DNA of 46,067 nt. Source: Stenotrophomonas sp. UBA2302. Its GTDB lineage: Bacteria > Pseudomonadota > Gammaproteobacteria > Xanthomonadales > Xanthomonadaceae. The stretch is from NCBI GenBank assembly GCA_002345545.1, contig DDVW01000069.1:1-46067 (forward strand), in the 5' to 3' direction. Positions 19,301 to 26,239 of this stretch are shown in pieces. Every line of letters starts with the position of its first letter. Position 1 is the first letter of the stretch. The notes under the pieces are model-generated. The model made no database searches. It was not told the DNA's origin and saw only the letters and a program-made list of their open reading frames with translations. A program made the position numbers and the translations under genes.

Positions 19301-19812
19301 TCCATCAGCCGGCGTACCGCATCGGCCTCGCTGCCTTCTTCCTGTTTGGACGACAGCGCCAGACGCATGATCGGCTGGGTGGACGGATTGAAGCGCAGCA
19401 ACACCGGCGGCTTGGCCTCCAGCGGCAGCTGCAGCGTCTCCATCTTGTCGCGCACGTCCAGCCCGGCCTGCTGCATGTCCGTGCCCCAGGCGAACTCGAG
19501 CACCACATCGCTCTGCCCGGTACGCGAGATCGACTTGAGCTTGCGCAGGCCCTTGACGATACCCAGCGCTTCTTCAGCCGGCTGCGAGATCAATGTCTCC
19601 ACTTCCGCCGGCGCCGCACCTTCATAGTCGGTGCGCACGGTCAGTGTCGGATAGCTCAGGTCCGGCAGCAGTTCGACCTTCAGGCTCTGCAGCGAGATCA
19701 GGCCGAACAGCACCAGGGTCAGCGTCATCATCGCGATGGTGACGCGCCGGCGCGTGGCGAATTCAATCAGATCGAAGCCACCGCCGGGGGCTGACGGAGC
19801 CGGCCCACTCAT
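16339..19812 (-). CDS. RND efflux pump inner-membrane subunit (first of the pair), enlarged
   Basis: A 1157-residue RND transporter, about 100 residues longer than AcrB. The TM4 motif is complete (GLVVDDSIVVLES, Asp457 and Asp458). Two regions explain the size. One is a Gly/Ala-rich insertion in the first periplasmic domain (about residues 267-306). The other is a linker of roughly 90 residues between TM6 and TM7 (545-637) that includes a hydrophobic segment near 584-607. The ATG overlaps the adaptor stop by 4 bp (ATGA), and the second pump gene follows 5 bp after its stop. Possibly SmeJ-like. Confidence 0.92.
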   Translation of the reverse strand: MSGPAPSAPGGGFDLIEFATRRRVTIAMMTLTLVLFGLISLQSLKVELLPDLSYPTLTVRTDYEGAAPAEVETLISQPAEEALGIVKGLRKLKSISRTGQSDVVLEFAWGTDMQQAGLDVRDKMETLQLPLEAKPPVLLRFNPSTQPIMRLALSSKQEEGSEADAVRRLMELRRYADEDLKRKLEPVTGVAAVKVGGGLEDEIQVEIDQRKLAQLGLSLDTVIQRLQQENVNLSGGRLEEGSQRYLVRTVNQFATVEQMREMLLTTTGGSGDAAAAGENRQLMTAILGSRDPNVIAALRNDGTGGGVATVRLKDVANVHQGYKEREAVIRSGGHEAVELAVYKEGDANTVSTADALEARLEAIRKQMPKDIEMTVVEDQSVFIRHAIKDVKIDAVIGGLLSILIIFLFLRDGWSTFVISLSLPISIIATFFFMGQLGLSLNVMSLGGLALATGLVVDDSIVVLESIAKARERGMGVLEAAIKGTREVFMAVVASTLTTIAVFLPLVFVEGIAGQLFRDQALTVSIAIAVSLVVSMTLIPMLSALKGRPPLEFPAEDPRQPWHPASRWQKPMAYTGRGIGALIRYSFFGVVWLVVRVFRGISAVVGPVMRKASDLAMAPYGRAEATYLKALPAALKRPWPVLGFATLAFGLTLAALPLLGVDLLPQLAQDRFEMTAKLPPGTPLAQTDALVREVQRTHANEEGVRLLYGVSGTGTRLDASPTESGENIGKLSVVMSDTRYEPALTEKLRQTMKAWPAAQVDFARPELFALSPPLEIEIEGNNLDDIRIAGNRLAELLRGNAHYADVKSTVEQGFPEIQIVFDQERAAALGLTTRQIADAVVNKVRGNVATRYSYRDRKIDVLVRVQESERSSVDDIRRLIVNPSGAKPVELGTVAEVVSTTGPSEIHRADQRRVAIVSANLRDIDLGTAITEVQAMVAQNPLGTDVGMHIGGQGQELGESIRSLLFAFGLAVFLVYLVMASQFESLLHPFVILFTIPLALVGAVCALLLARSPVSVVVFIGLILLVGLVVKNAIILIDKVNQLREEGVAKRQALVEGARSRLRPIMMTTLCAVFGFLPLALAVGEGAEVRSPMAITVIGGLLVSTLLTLLVIPVVYDLLDRKPDGYYAERGRRARQVAAQAGQVLAHEQDAIDGAAKG

Positions 19813-20942
19813 TGTTTGGTCGCCTGCGCAGCCGCGGCCTTGGCGGCGACTTCAACCGGCTTGTCCTTGCCGATCACCTGCACCGCACTGCCTTCGCGCA
19901 ACGCCGCCTTGCCGGCAATCACCACTTCATCGCCAGCCTTCAGGCCCTCGCGCACCTCGACCCAGCCGGCATCGTCGTAGCCCAGCGTGAGTGTGGTACG
20001 CAGCGCCTTGCCATCACGCACCACATACACGGCCGGCTGCCCGCCGTCTTCCAGCAATGCGTTGCGCGGCACCACCAGCGCATCGGCACGCTGGTCGTAA
20101 TTGATGCCCAGCCGGCCGAACATGCCCGGCTGCAGGCCCGCTTCACCGGAGAAGGCGGCGACCACGCGGAAGGTGCCGGTGCCGGTATCCACCACTGGCG
20201 AAACCCGGTCCACGGTGCCGCTGAAAGTGCGGCCCGGCAGCGCGTCGGCCACCAGTTCCACCACCTGCCCCGGCTTGAGCTTGGCGATCTCGCGCTCGGG
20301 CACGTTGAGCGTGGCCTCCAGCTGCGCGGCATCGACGATACGGAAGATCGGCGAGTTGATCTGCACGAAGTTGCCCGGCTTGATATCGCGCGAAGCGATC
20401 ACGCCGGAGATCGGTGCCACCACCGTCGTGTAGGACAGCTCCAGCGTCGCCATGCGGTACTGGGCGCGGGCATTTTCCAGGTCGAAGCGCAGCTGGTCGA
20501 CATCGGCGGCGCTGACCAGCTGCTGCTCCACCAGCTTCTGCGCGCGGCGATAGCTGTTCTCCAGCTTGCGCATCTGCGCCTCGCTCTGCGCCACGGCCAG
20601 ACGCGCACGATCCGGGTCCAGTCGCACCAGCGGCTGGCCCGCACGGACCATCTGGCCCTCTTCCACCAGTACCGCCAGCGCGACACCGGAGGTCTTGGCC
20701 ACGACCTGTGATTCGGCGCGTGCCTCCAGCGTCGCGGTACCGGTGTAGCTGGCCGCAATCGCACGATGCGTAGCCTTGGCCACTTCCACCGGCACCGCAT
20801 CCACAGCCTTCTGTTCCTCCGGCGTCTTGGCCTGGGCCTCCTCGCCGCCAGCCTTGCACCCGCCCAGCAGCACGGCGGAGGAAATCAAAAGTGCGGCGGC
20901 GCAGCGTCCGGTGCGGCCGTGCAGAGTGAAAAGTCGCGACAT
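19809..20942 (-). CDS. RND efflux periplasmic adaptor lipoprotein (membrane fusion protein)
   Basis: Links the inner-membrane pumps to an outer-membrane channel encoded elsewhere. The 377-residue product has a lipoprotein signal with LLGGC and lipidated Cys29, then the adaptor order: beta strand, lipoyl half-motif (VVAKTSGVALAVLVEEGQMVRAGQPLVRLD), helical hairpin, second lipoyl half (VVAPISGVIASRDIKPGNFV), beta-barrel and membrane-proximal domains. The ATG at 20942 has AGGGA 7 nt upstream and places the lipobox correctly; upstream in-frame ATGs fall inside the inverted repeat. First gene of the three-gene operon. Confidence 0.93.
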   Translation of the reverse strand: MSRLFTLHGRTGRCAAALLISSAVLLGGCKAGGEEAQAKTPEEQKAVDAVPVEVAKATHRAIAASYTGTATLEARAESQVVAKTSGVALAVLVEEGQMVRAGQPLVRLDPDRARLAVAQSEAQMRKLENSYRRAQKLVEQQLVSAADVDQLRFDLENARAQYRMATLELSYTTVVAPISGVIASRDIKPGNFVQINSPIFRIVDAAQLEATLNVPEREIAKLKPGQVVELVADALPGRTFSGTVDRVSPVVDTGTGTFRVVAAFSGEAGLQPGMFGRLGINYDQRADALVVPRNALLEDGGQPAVYVVRDGKALRTTLTLGYDDAGWVEVREGLKAGDEVVIAGKAALREGSAVQVIGKDKPVEVAAKAAAAQATKQ

Positions 20943-20964
20943 CGTCTTGTCCCTGGGATGCATA

Positions 20965-21014
20965 GGCATGGTGTTGTAGCCAAGTATTGCACCACCCCAC
21001 AACAACACCATGCC
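20965..21014. promoter_or_regulatory. Perfect 13-bp inverted repeat upstream of the RND operon
   Basis: GGCATGGTGTTGT at 20965-20977 and its exact complement at 21002-21014, separated by 24 bp. The nearer arm ends 22 bp before the adaptor ATG. Between the arms on the minus strand is a -10-like AATACT. It could be a repressor operator or a leader hairpin. No regulator gene is adjacent. Confidence 0.55.
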
Positions 21015-21079
21015 CCGAAAGTCATGGATATTACGGCCGGAACGGAAACCGGCTGGTGCAGCGCACCATCAGACACGGG

Positions 21080-21109
21080 TTCCGAACGGATAAATACGCG
21101 GGCTATACT
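21080..21109 (+). promoter_or_regulatory. Predicted promoter of the cytochrome c pair
   Basis: A good -10, TATACT (21104-21109), with a weak -35 TTCCGA (21080-21085) and an 18-bp spacer. The predicted transcript start near 21116 leaves about 52 nt before the ATG at 21168. Confidence 0.5.
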
Positions 21110-21167
21110 CGGGCCGTTCCGTGTCCCCACGGCGGAACCCCAGACCCGCTCAACGGACAAGGAAACC

Positions 21168-21530
21168 ATGCGCCCGCAACTGCTTGCCGCTTGTTTCGCT
21201 CTGGCTTTCGCACCGGCCTTCGGGACCGCCAAAGCCGATCCGCAGTCTGACTCAGCCGCCGCCACGCCCCAGGCCAGCACCGGCAATGTGGAGTCGGGAA
21301 AAACCCTGGCCTACACCTGCCAGGGTTGCCACGGCCTCACCGGCTACAAAAACGCCTATCCCAGCTACCGCGTGCCCAAGATCGGCGGGCAGTCCGCGCC
21401 GTACCTGACGCAGGCGCTGATGGAATACCGCGAAGGCAAGCGCAAGCATCCGACGATGCAGGCGCAATCGATGAGCTTCAGCACGCAGGATATCGCTGAC
21501 CTCGCCGCCTACCTGTCCACCCTCGAGTAA
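21168..21530 (+). CDS. Small periplasmic class I cytochrome c
   Basis: A 120-residue exported monohaem cytochrome. It has a signal peptide (residues 1-23), haem attachment CQGCH at 51-55, and a Met ligand candidate at 97 or 102. The motif IADLAAYLSTLE closes the fold. AAGGA lies 5 nt before the ATG. It resembles one half of a dihaem cytochrome c4, and the next gene, 9 bp downstream, resembles the other half. The likely role is soluble electron transfer to a terminal oxidase. Confidence 0.9.
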   Translation: MRPQLLAACFALAFAPAFGTAKADPQSDSAAATPQASTGNVESGKTLAYTCQGCHGLTGYKNAYPSYRVPKIGGQSAPYLTQALMEYREGKRKHPTMQAQSMSFSTQDIADLAAYLSTLE

Positions 21531-21539
21531 GCGCCGACC

Positions 21540-22001
21540 ATGACGAAAGCAACGCACACCCTGCGCCTGTCCATCGCCCTGCTCGCCACCCTCGCCATGG
21601 CGGCCTGTTCACAGTCATCGGTGGAATCCGCCGGAAAATCCGCCGCCGACCCCGGCCATGCCAGCGGCGAACACGGCTCCCGTTCTTCGGCCGGTCTGCC
21701 ACAGGGCCGCAGCGGCGTCGGCGAGCGCCTGGCGACGGCCAAAGGCGCGGCCACCGGGCAGAGCTGCATCGATTGCCACGGCGCCGACGGCAACAACCCG
21801 ATCGACCCGACCTATCCAAAGTTGGGCGGGCAATATGGCGACTACCTCGCCCATGCATTGCAGGCCTATCGCAGCGGCGACCGCAACCACATGCTGATGT
21901 CGCCACAGGCAGCCGGCCTGGGTGACCAGGACATTGCCGATCTGGCAGCCTATTTCGGTTCCCGCCCCGGCCAGTTGCGCGACCTGCACGGGCTGAAATG
22001 A
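21540..22001 (+). CDS. Cytochrome c lipoprotein
   Basis: A 153-residue monohaem cytochrome with a lipoprotein signal (LAMAAC, lipidated Cys23), a flexible Ser/Gly/His-rich linker (24-70), haem motif CIDCH at 76-80 and a Met ligand candidate at 118 or 120. The C-terminal core (DIADLAAYFGSRPG) is close to that of the upstream cytochrome, as expected from duplication or from a split c4. Membrane anchoring would keep it next to a respiratory complex while its partner stays soluble. Confidence 0.88.
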   Translation: MTKATHTLRLSIALLATLAMAACSQSSVESAGKSAADPGHASGEHGSRSSAGLPQGRSGVGERLATAKGAATGQSCIDCHGADGNNPIDPTYPKLGGQYGDYLAHALQAYRSGDRNHMLMSPQAAGLGDQDIADLAAYFGSRPGQLRDLHGLK

Positions 22002-22007
22002 GCCTTC

Positions 22008-22031
22008 GCGCCGGCATCCCTGTGCCGGCGC
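22008..22031. terminator. GC hairpin between convergent genes
   Basis: A 9-bp stem GCGCCGGCA/TGCCGGCGC with a 6-nt loop just after the second cytochrome stop. There is no T run, so it is terminator-like at best. Confidence 0.3.
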
Positions 22032-22115
22032 ACTCCGTATCGGTCTTTACCGGTTGCCGGCAACGGTCGGCACGTGCGGCGGCCGCGCCAGTCGCGCGCC
22101 AACTCTGCGCCATGC

Positions 22116-23876
22116 TCAGCGGCTGCCGTTGTCTTCCTGCAGTTCCTTCTTGAACGGGATATCCGGTGGCGGCCGGGCCTCGGCCGGCTGCTCCTGCATG
22201 TTCGGGTCGGTCAGGCCGCAGCCACCGCCGAACTGCAGCAGCGACACCACGCAGGAAATCCGGCTGCTTGAGCCGGGAATCGGAATCTCGATGTTCTTGA
22301 TGCCCTTGCGCACCCATTCGGCAAGAAGTGATTCGCTGGGCACCCAGTATTTGTCGAACGAGGTCGGCGTGTAGTCGTAGGGCGGGCGCTTGAGCCAGGT
22401 GCCCGACTGGGCGATGCGCTCGCGACTCCAGCTGTCCGAGTCTCCCCCCGGGGCACCGCGCCGGTCCTCCTGCGCGGTATTGCCATCGCCCACGCGCACG
22501 CTGCCATCGGCATTGAACAGTCCCTGGCCGCGATCCGCCCCGGCCCCGGCGCTGCCCGCCACCTGCCGTCGCGCCGCGCCCCAGTCATCCGAACGCGTGG
22601 GCGCATCCCAGCCGCCGCTGCGATCCTGCGGCTGCGGCCCGGCACCCGGACTGGTTCCCGGCGTCGGCACGGCGGCGGCCGTCGACGCAGCTTCTTTTCC
22701 GGCTTCCTTTTGTGTCGACGTGGCGGTGCTGGCCGGGGACCCCGCGCCTTCCATCGACGCCGGTGTGTCCGCCACCGCCGGAAGCTGCCGCTCACGCACC
22801 GCCACTGTTGGTGCTTTCACTTGCACGGCGCCGGTTTCACCCGTGCGTACCTGCGCCATCACCACCGGCTGGGGGCTGGCCACCTGCACCGGCTGTTCAC
22901 GCACCGCCACCTCGGGGCCCGTCAGCTCCACTTCGAGCGCAGGCGCGCGCACTTGCGCCATCGCAACCGGCTGCGGCACGGCCACTTCAATCTGCCGCTC
23001 ACGCACCTGTACTTCCGCCGCCCGCAATTGCGGCGGCACTTCCTCTCGCGGACGTACGCCCTGCACCGCCCGGGGGCGATCCGTCACTGTCTCCACCGTA
23101 CGTTCATGCACCTGCAGCTGCGTCTGCGGCACTTCCATGGCGGGTACGGTCATCGACGGCGCACGAACGGTGGGCGGCGGCAACACGAAGTCGCTGGTCG
23201 GCTGCTCCACCTGGGTCACCTGCAGCGGTTGTGCGGCCGGCAGTTCGACGGATGGCCTGGACATATCAACCGGCATTGCCGGGGCCTCGGCACCGGCGAC
23301 CAGCGCAGCACTGGCTTCAGAAGTCGCTGTGGCCGATGGCCGCGCGGGCGCCGCATCCACCGAAGCGGTCGCCGGGCTGGCCGCCTGCGCGGCGGCAGGC
23401 AGCTCTTGGCCTTGCGGCACACCGCCCCCCTGTTCTTGCGGCGTGCCACGGCCGATGTATTCGACCCCTACACGCTCGCCTTCTTCGGCAGACGCCTCCG
23501 GTGCGGTGCTGCGCACCAGTGCCACCCATAGCAGCAACAGGGCGAACAGCAGATGCAGCCCCGCACTGGTGAGCGCGGCGAATCCGCGCAGCACCCGCTG
23601 GTCGCGCGGCGGCGGATCGCCCCCCTGCCACAGCAGCAACAGCAGCGTGCAGCCGAAAGAACGCGGTGCTGGTGCCGGCGCATGCGGCGGCCGTGGCCGC
23701 GCGGCCATCACCTCTGCCAATTCAAGCTGTGCGAATGCCGATTCCGCCCGGGATACCCGCGTGCGCAGCCAGTGGCTCCAGCTGTACGGCATGCCGGTGC
23801 GGCGGTCGTGCAGGATGCTGGCCTGCCGGCGTGCAACCAGCAGATCGATCAGGTCGGTAACGGATGTCACCGGCAC
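22116..23876 (-). CDS. Xanthomonad 'transmembrane repetitive' protein, unknown function
   Basis: A 586-residue protein of the type annotated in xanthomonads as transmembrane repetitive protein. The layout is a cytoplasmic N-terminal region with a Pro/Ala-rich stretch (60-72), one membrane helix (about 99-121), and a long low-complexity Pro/Ala/Val-rich region. Inside it, residues 287-366 carry approximate repeats of VxVREQPVQV...PQPVVMAQVR. A compact conserved C-terminal domain (about 490-560) has YWVPSESLLAEWVRKGI and two Cys in the GGGCG area. The start is GTG, 15 bp after the nfuA stop, so the two are probably cotranscribed. The architecture (TM, rod-like repeats, small domain) recalls TonB/TolA, but I cannot assign a function. 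Confidence 0.75.
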   Translation of the reverse strand: MPVTSVTDLIDLLVARRQASILHDRRTGMPYSWSHWLRTRVSRAESAFAQLELAEVMAARPRPPHAPAPAPRSFGCTLLLLLWQGGDPPPRDQRVLRGFAALTSAGLHLLFALLLLWVALVRSTAPEASAEEGERVGVEYIGRGTPQEQGGGVPQGQELPAAAQAASPATASVDAAPARPSATATSEASAALVAGAEAPAMPVDMSRPSVELPAAQPLQVTQVEQPTSDFVLPPPTVRAPSMTVPAMEVPQTQLQVHERTVETVTDRPRAVQGVRPREEVPPQLRAAEVQVRERQIEVAVPQPVAMAQVRAPALEVELTGPEVAVREQPVQVASPQPVVMAQVRTGETGAVQVKAPTVAVRERQLPAVADTPASMEGAGSPASTATSTQKEAGKEAASTAAAVPTPGTSPGAGPQPQDRSGGWDAPTRSDDWGAARRQVAGSAGAGADRGQGLFNADGSVRVGDGNTAQEDRRGAPGGDSDSWSRERIAQSGTWLKRPPYDYTPTSFDKYWVPSESLLAEWVRKGIKNIEIPIPGSSSRISCVVSLLQFGGGCGLTDPNMQEQPAEARPPPDIPFKKELQEDNGSR

Positions 23877-23891
23877 GGGGGACCTGTCAGC

Positions 23892-24491
23892 TCAACGCGA
23901 CGAGCCGCGCGGGATGTACGGCGCCTGGCCGCTGGCATGGTCGGTGGCATCGCGCACCGCGGTGACACCCGGCACCCGCGCCATCAGGGTCTTCTCGATC
24001 CCCTGCTTCAAGGTCACATCGGCCATGCCACAGCCATGACAACCACCGCCGAAACGCAGCAACACCACGCCCTCGGCAGACACTTCCTGCACCGCCACGC
24101 GGCCCCCGTGGGAGGCCAGCTGCGGATTGATCTCGTTCTCGATCACCCAGTGCACGCGCTCGACCATCGAGGCGGCTTCACCCGGCGCCTCGCCCTTGAT
24201 CTTCGGCGCCTTGATGGTCAACTGCTGGGTGCCCGCCGCCTGGGTGACGTAGTCGATCTCGGCACCGTCCAGCCAGCCGACGCTGCCGGCGGCCACATAC
24301 AACGTGAAACCCTCGCAGTCGATGGCCCACTCGTCACCGGTCAGATCGGCGGGCTCGGCAAACTCCAGACGCGCATCGGCGCGGGGCGTTCCCGGCTCCA
24401 CCGCGCTCAGGCGCACGCCCATGCCGGGCACCGCCTCGCGTTCGATCAACTTGCGGAAATGGGTTTGGGCGGTATCTGAGATCTGGATCAT
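23892..24491 (-). CDS. nfuA: Fe/S biogenesis protein NfuA
   Basis: A scaffold or carrier that delivers 4Fe-4S clusters to apoproteins. The 199-residue product has a degenerate A-type (IscA-like) N-terminal domain (1-95) without the three A-type Cys and a C-terminal Nfu domain with the cluster motif [11 protein letters not shown] (Cys151 and Cys154). Length and domain order match E. coli NfuA (191). It diverges from phhB and is followed by the transmembrane repetitive protein gene. A TAGAAT lies only 4 bp before the ATG (6 nt counting from the box on the minus strand), suggesting a leaderless or near-leaderless mRNA. Confidence 0.95.
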   Translation of the reverse strand: MIQISDTAQTHFRKLIEREAVPGMGVRLSAVEPGTPRADARLEFAEPADLTGDEWAIDCEGFTLYVAAGSVGWLDGAEIDYVTQAAGTQQLTIKAPKIKGEAPGEAASMVERVHWVIENEINPQLASHGGRVAVQEVSAEGVVLLRFGGGCHGCGMADVTLKQGIEKTLMARVPGVTAVRDATDHASGQAPYIPRGSSR

Positions 24492-24495
24492 GCGG

Positions 24496-24501
24496 GTATT
24501 C
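24496..24501 (-). promoter_or_regulatory. Possible nfuA -10 element very close to the start codon
   Basis: Minus-strand TAGAAT is separated from the nfuA ATG (24491) by only a few bases (ACCC). Normal spacing would put transcript +1 at or just inside the ATG. No good -35 is visible. Confidence 0.35.
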
Positions 24502-24580
24502 TAGCCGTGTCTTGGCGGACGCTGATGGGACACAGATTCCATCGGCCGCATCGCCGGTTCCCAATTTGATGGAGGTTCCC

Positions 24581-24928
24581 ATGGCCCCTGACCTGATTCC
24601 CCTGGCGCAAGCCCACTGCACGCCCCGCAAAGGCAGCGAGCACCGCCTCGGCCAGGCCCGCGTGAACGAGCTGCTGCCGCAGGTTCCCGGCTGGGAACTG
24701 GCCGAGAACGGCCAGGCACTGCTGCGCACGTTCCGCTTCGACAACTATTACCGCACCATGGCCTTTGTGAACGCCTTGGCATGGATTGCACATGCCGAAG
24801 ACCATCATCCGGACCTGGGCGTGCACTACGACCGTGCCGTGGTGCGCTTCTCCACCCACGATGTGGGCGGCCTGAGCGAGAACGATTTCATCTGTGCCGC
24901 CAAGGCTTCCGCACTACTGGAGCAATGA
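24581..24928 (+). CDS. phhB: Pterin-4a-carbinolamine dehydratase
   Basis: Recycles the pterin cofactor after aromatic amino acid hydroxylation by dehydrating 4a-hydroxytetrahydrobiopterin. The 115-residue product has the family motif with the active-site histidines, [15 protein letters not shown], and W in the preceding VPGWEL. The ATG at 24581 has a strong GGAGG 5 nt upstream, so the in-frame ATGs at 24512 and 24569 are rejected. No phenylalanine hydroxylase is in this window. A TonB-domain lipoprotein gene starts 1 bp after its stop. Confidence 0.94.
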   Translation: MAPDLIPLAQAHCTPRKGSEHRLGQARVNELLPQVPGWELAENGQALLRTFRFDNYYRTMAFVNALAWIAHAEDHHPDLGVHYDRAVVRFSTHDVGGLSENDFICAAKASALLEQ

Positions 24929-24929
24929 C

Positions 24930-25346
24930 ATGAAACTGCGCCTGCTGCTGGGCTCCCTCGCTGCCTGCGTATCGCTGGCAGCCTGCAATTCCTCGGACCA
25001 GCCGGCCACGTCGGTGGTCGCCCCGACCGAAGTGGCCGCCATCCAGACCCCGCCACCGGACTACCCGGCCGAACTGGCCTGTACCGGCGTCGGTGGCAAG
25101 AGTGTGCTCAAGGTGGTGGTGGGCGTACAGGGCAGCCCGACCGAGGTGGCGCTGATCACCAGCAGCGGCAACAGCCAGCTGGACGACTCGGCCATCGCCC
25201 GCGTGCGCGAGTGGAAGTTCAAGGCCGCCACCCGCAATGGCCAGCCGGCTCCCACCACCATCCAGGTGCCGGTGAGCTTCAACCCGCCGCAGCCCAAGCC
25301 GGATGAATGCTTCGCCATCGAGGAGCGGATGCGCCGCGGCGGCTGA
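24930..25346 (+). CDS. Lipoprotein with TonB C-terminal-like domain
   Basis: A 138-residue product with lipoprotein signal SLAAC (lipidated Cys19), a short linker and a TonB C-terminal-type fold: DYPAELACTGVGGKSVLKVVVGV..., then ARVREWKFKAATRNGQPAPTTIQVPVSF. Unlike TonB it has no long Pro-rich spacer and no cytoplasmic anchor, so it is unlikely to energise transport itself. GGAG precedes the ATG by 7 nt. It is tightly coupled to phhB, and zupT follows 15 bp later. Confidence 0.82.
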   Translation: MKLRLLLGSLAACVSLAACNSSDQPATSVVAPTEVAAIQTPPPDYPAELACTGVGGKSVLKVVVGVQGSPTEVALITSSGNSQLDDSAIARVREWKFKAATRNGQPAPTTIQVPVSFNPPQPKPDECFAIEERMRRGG

Positions 25347-25361
25347 TCGCCGCCTGCCGCC

Positions 25362-26171
25362 ATGATCGCCATCCCTGCCGAAAACCTGTGGATGGCGTTC
25401 GCGCTGACGATTGCCGCCGGCATGGCCACGCCGCTCGGCAGCCTGATGGTGGTGTTCTCCAGACGCCCGGATCCACGCCTGCTCGCATTCGGACTGGCGT
25501 TCGCCGGCGGCGCCATGGTCTACGTGTCGCTGGCGGAAATCCTGAACAAAGCCATCGCCTCGCTCACGGTGGGCCATGGCGAACGGCTGGGCTTCACCTA
25601 CGCCACGCTCTGGTTCCTGGCCGGCATCCTGCTGGTGGCACTGCTCGACCACTTCGTGCCCAATCCGCATGAAACCCTGGACAAGCAGGATCCCGCGCTC
25701 AGGCAACAGGCACCCGGTACCGTCCGCCGGCTCGGCCTGCTCAGCACCGCCGCCATCACCGCGCACAACTTCCCCGAAGGACTGGCGACCTTCTTCGCCA
25801 CACTGGAAAGTCCCTCGGTCGGGCTGTCACTGGCCTTCGCCATCGCCATCCACAACATCCCCGAAGGCATCGCCATCGCCGTTCCGGTGTACTTCGCCAC
25901 CGGCAGCAAACGCTACGCTTTCGGTGCCAGCCTGCTGTCGGGCCTGGCCGAGCCGGTCGGTGCGGGCATCGGCTATTTTGCGCTGTCCGGCTCGCTCTCA
26001 CAGGGCACCTTCGGCGCCGTGTTCGGCCTGATCGCCGGGATCATGGTGTTCCTCGCGCTGGACGAACTGCTGCCCGCCGCCAAGCGCTATGCCCAAGGCC
26101 ACGAAACCGTCTACGGGCTGGTGATCGGCATGGCCAGCATCGCCATCAGCCTGGTGCTGTTCAGATGGTGA
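25362..26171 (+). CDS. zupT: ZIP-family divalent metal transporter
   Basis: Inner-membrane uptake transporter for zinc and other divalent metals. The 269-residue polytopic product has eight likely helices and the two ZIP signature helices: TAHNFPEGLATF and AIHNIPEGIAIAV. The His/Asn/Glu residues in these motifs form the binuclear metal site. A His-containing loop (DHFVPNPHETLDKQD) sits between TM3 and TM4. Length matches E. coli ZupT (257). It probably shares a transcript with phhB and the lipoprotein gene. Confidence 0.92.
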   Translation: MIAIPAENLWMAFALTIAAGMATPLGSLMVVFSRRPDPRLLAFGLAFAGGAMVYVSLAEILNKAIASLTVGHGERLGFTYATLWFLAGILLVALLDHFVPNPHETLDKQDPALRQQAPGTVRRLGLLSTAAITAHNFPEGLATFFATLESPSVGLSLAFAIAIHNIPEGIAIAVPVYFATGSKRYAFGASLLSGLAEPVGAGIGYFALSGSLSQGTFGAVFGLIAGIMVFLALDELLPAAKRYAQGHETVYGLVIGMASIAISLVLFRW

Positions 26172-26239
26172 TGACGCGCCGACCGGCGACCGATTGCCAC
26201 GCTGCCGGCGACCGGTCCGTGACCGAGGTCATCCCGCGA

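Noticed and set aside
26172..26239. Direct repeat CCGGCGACCG between zupT and rluC
   Set aside because: Two short copies in GC-rich intergenic DNA; no hairpin with a T run and no sign of a REP-type family.
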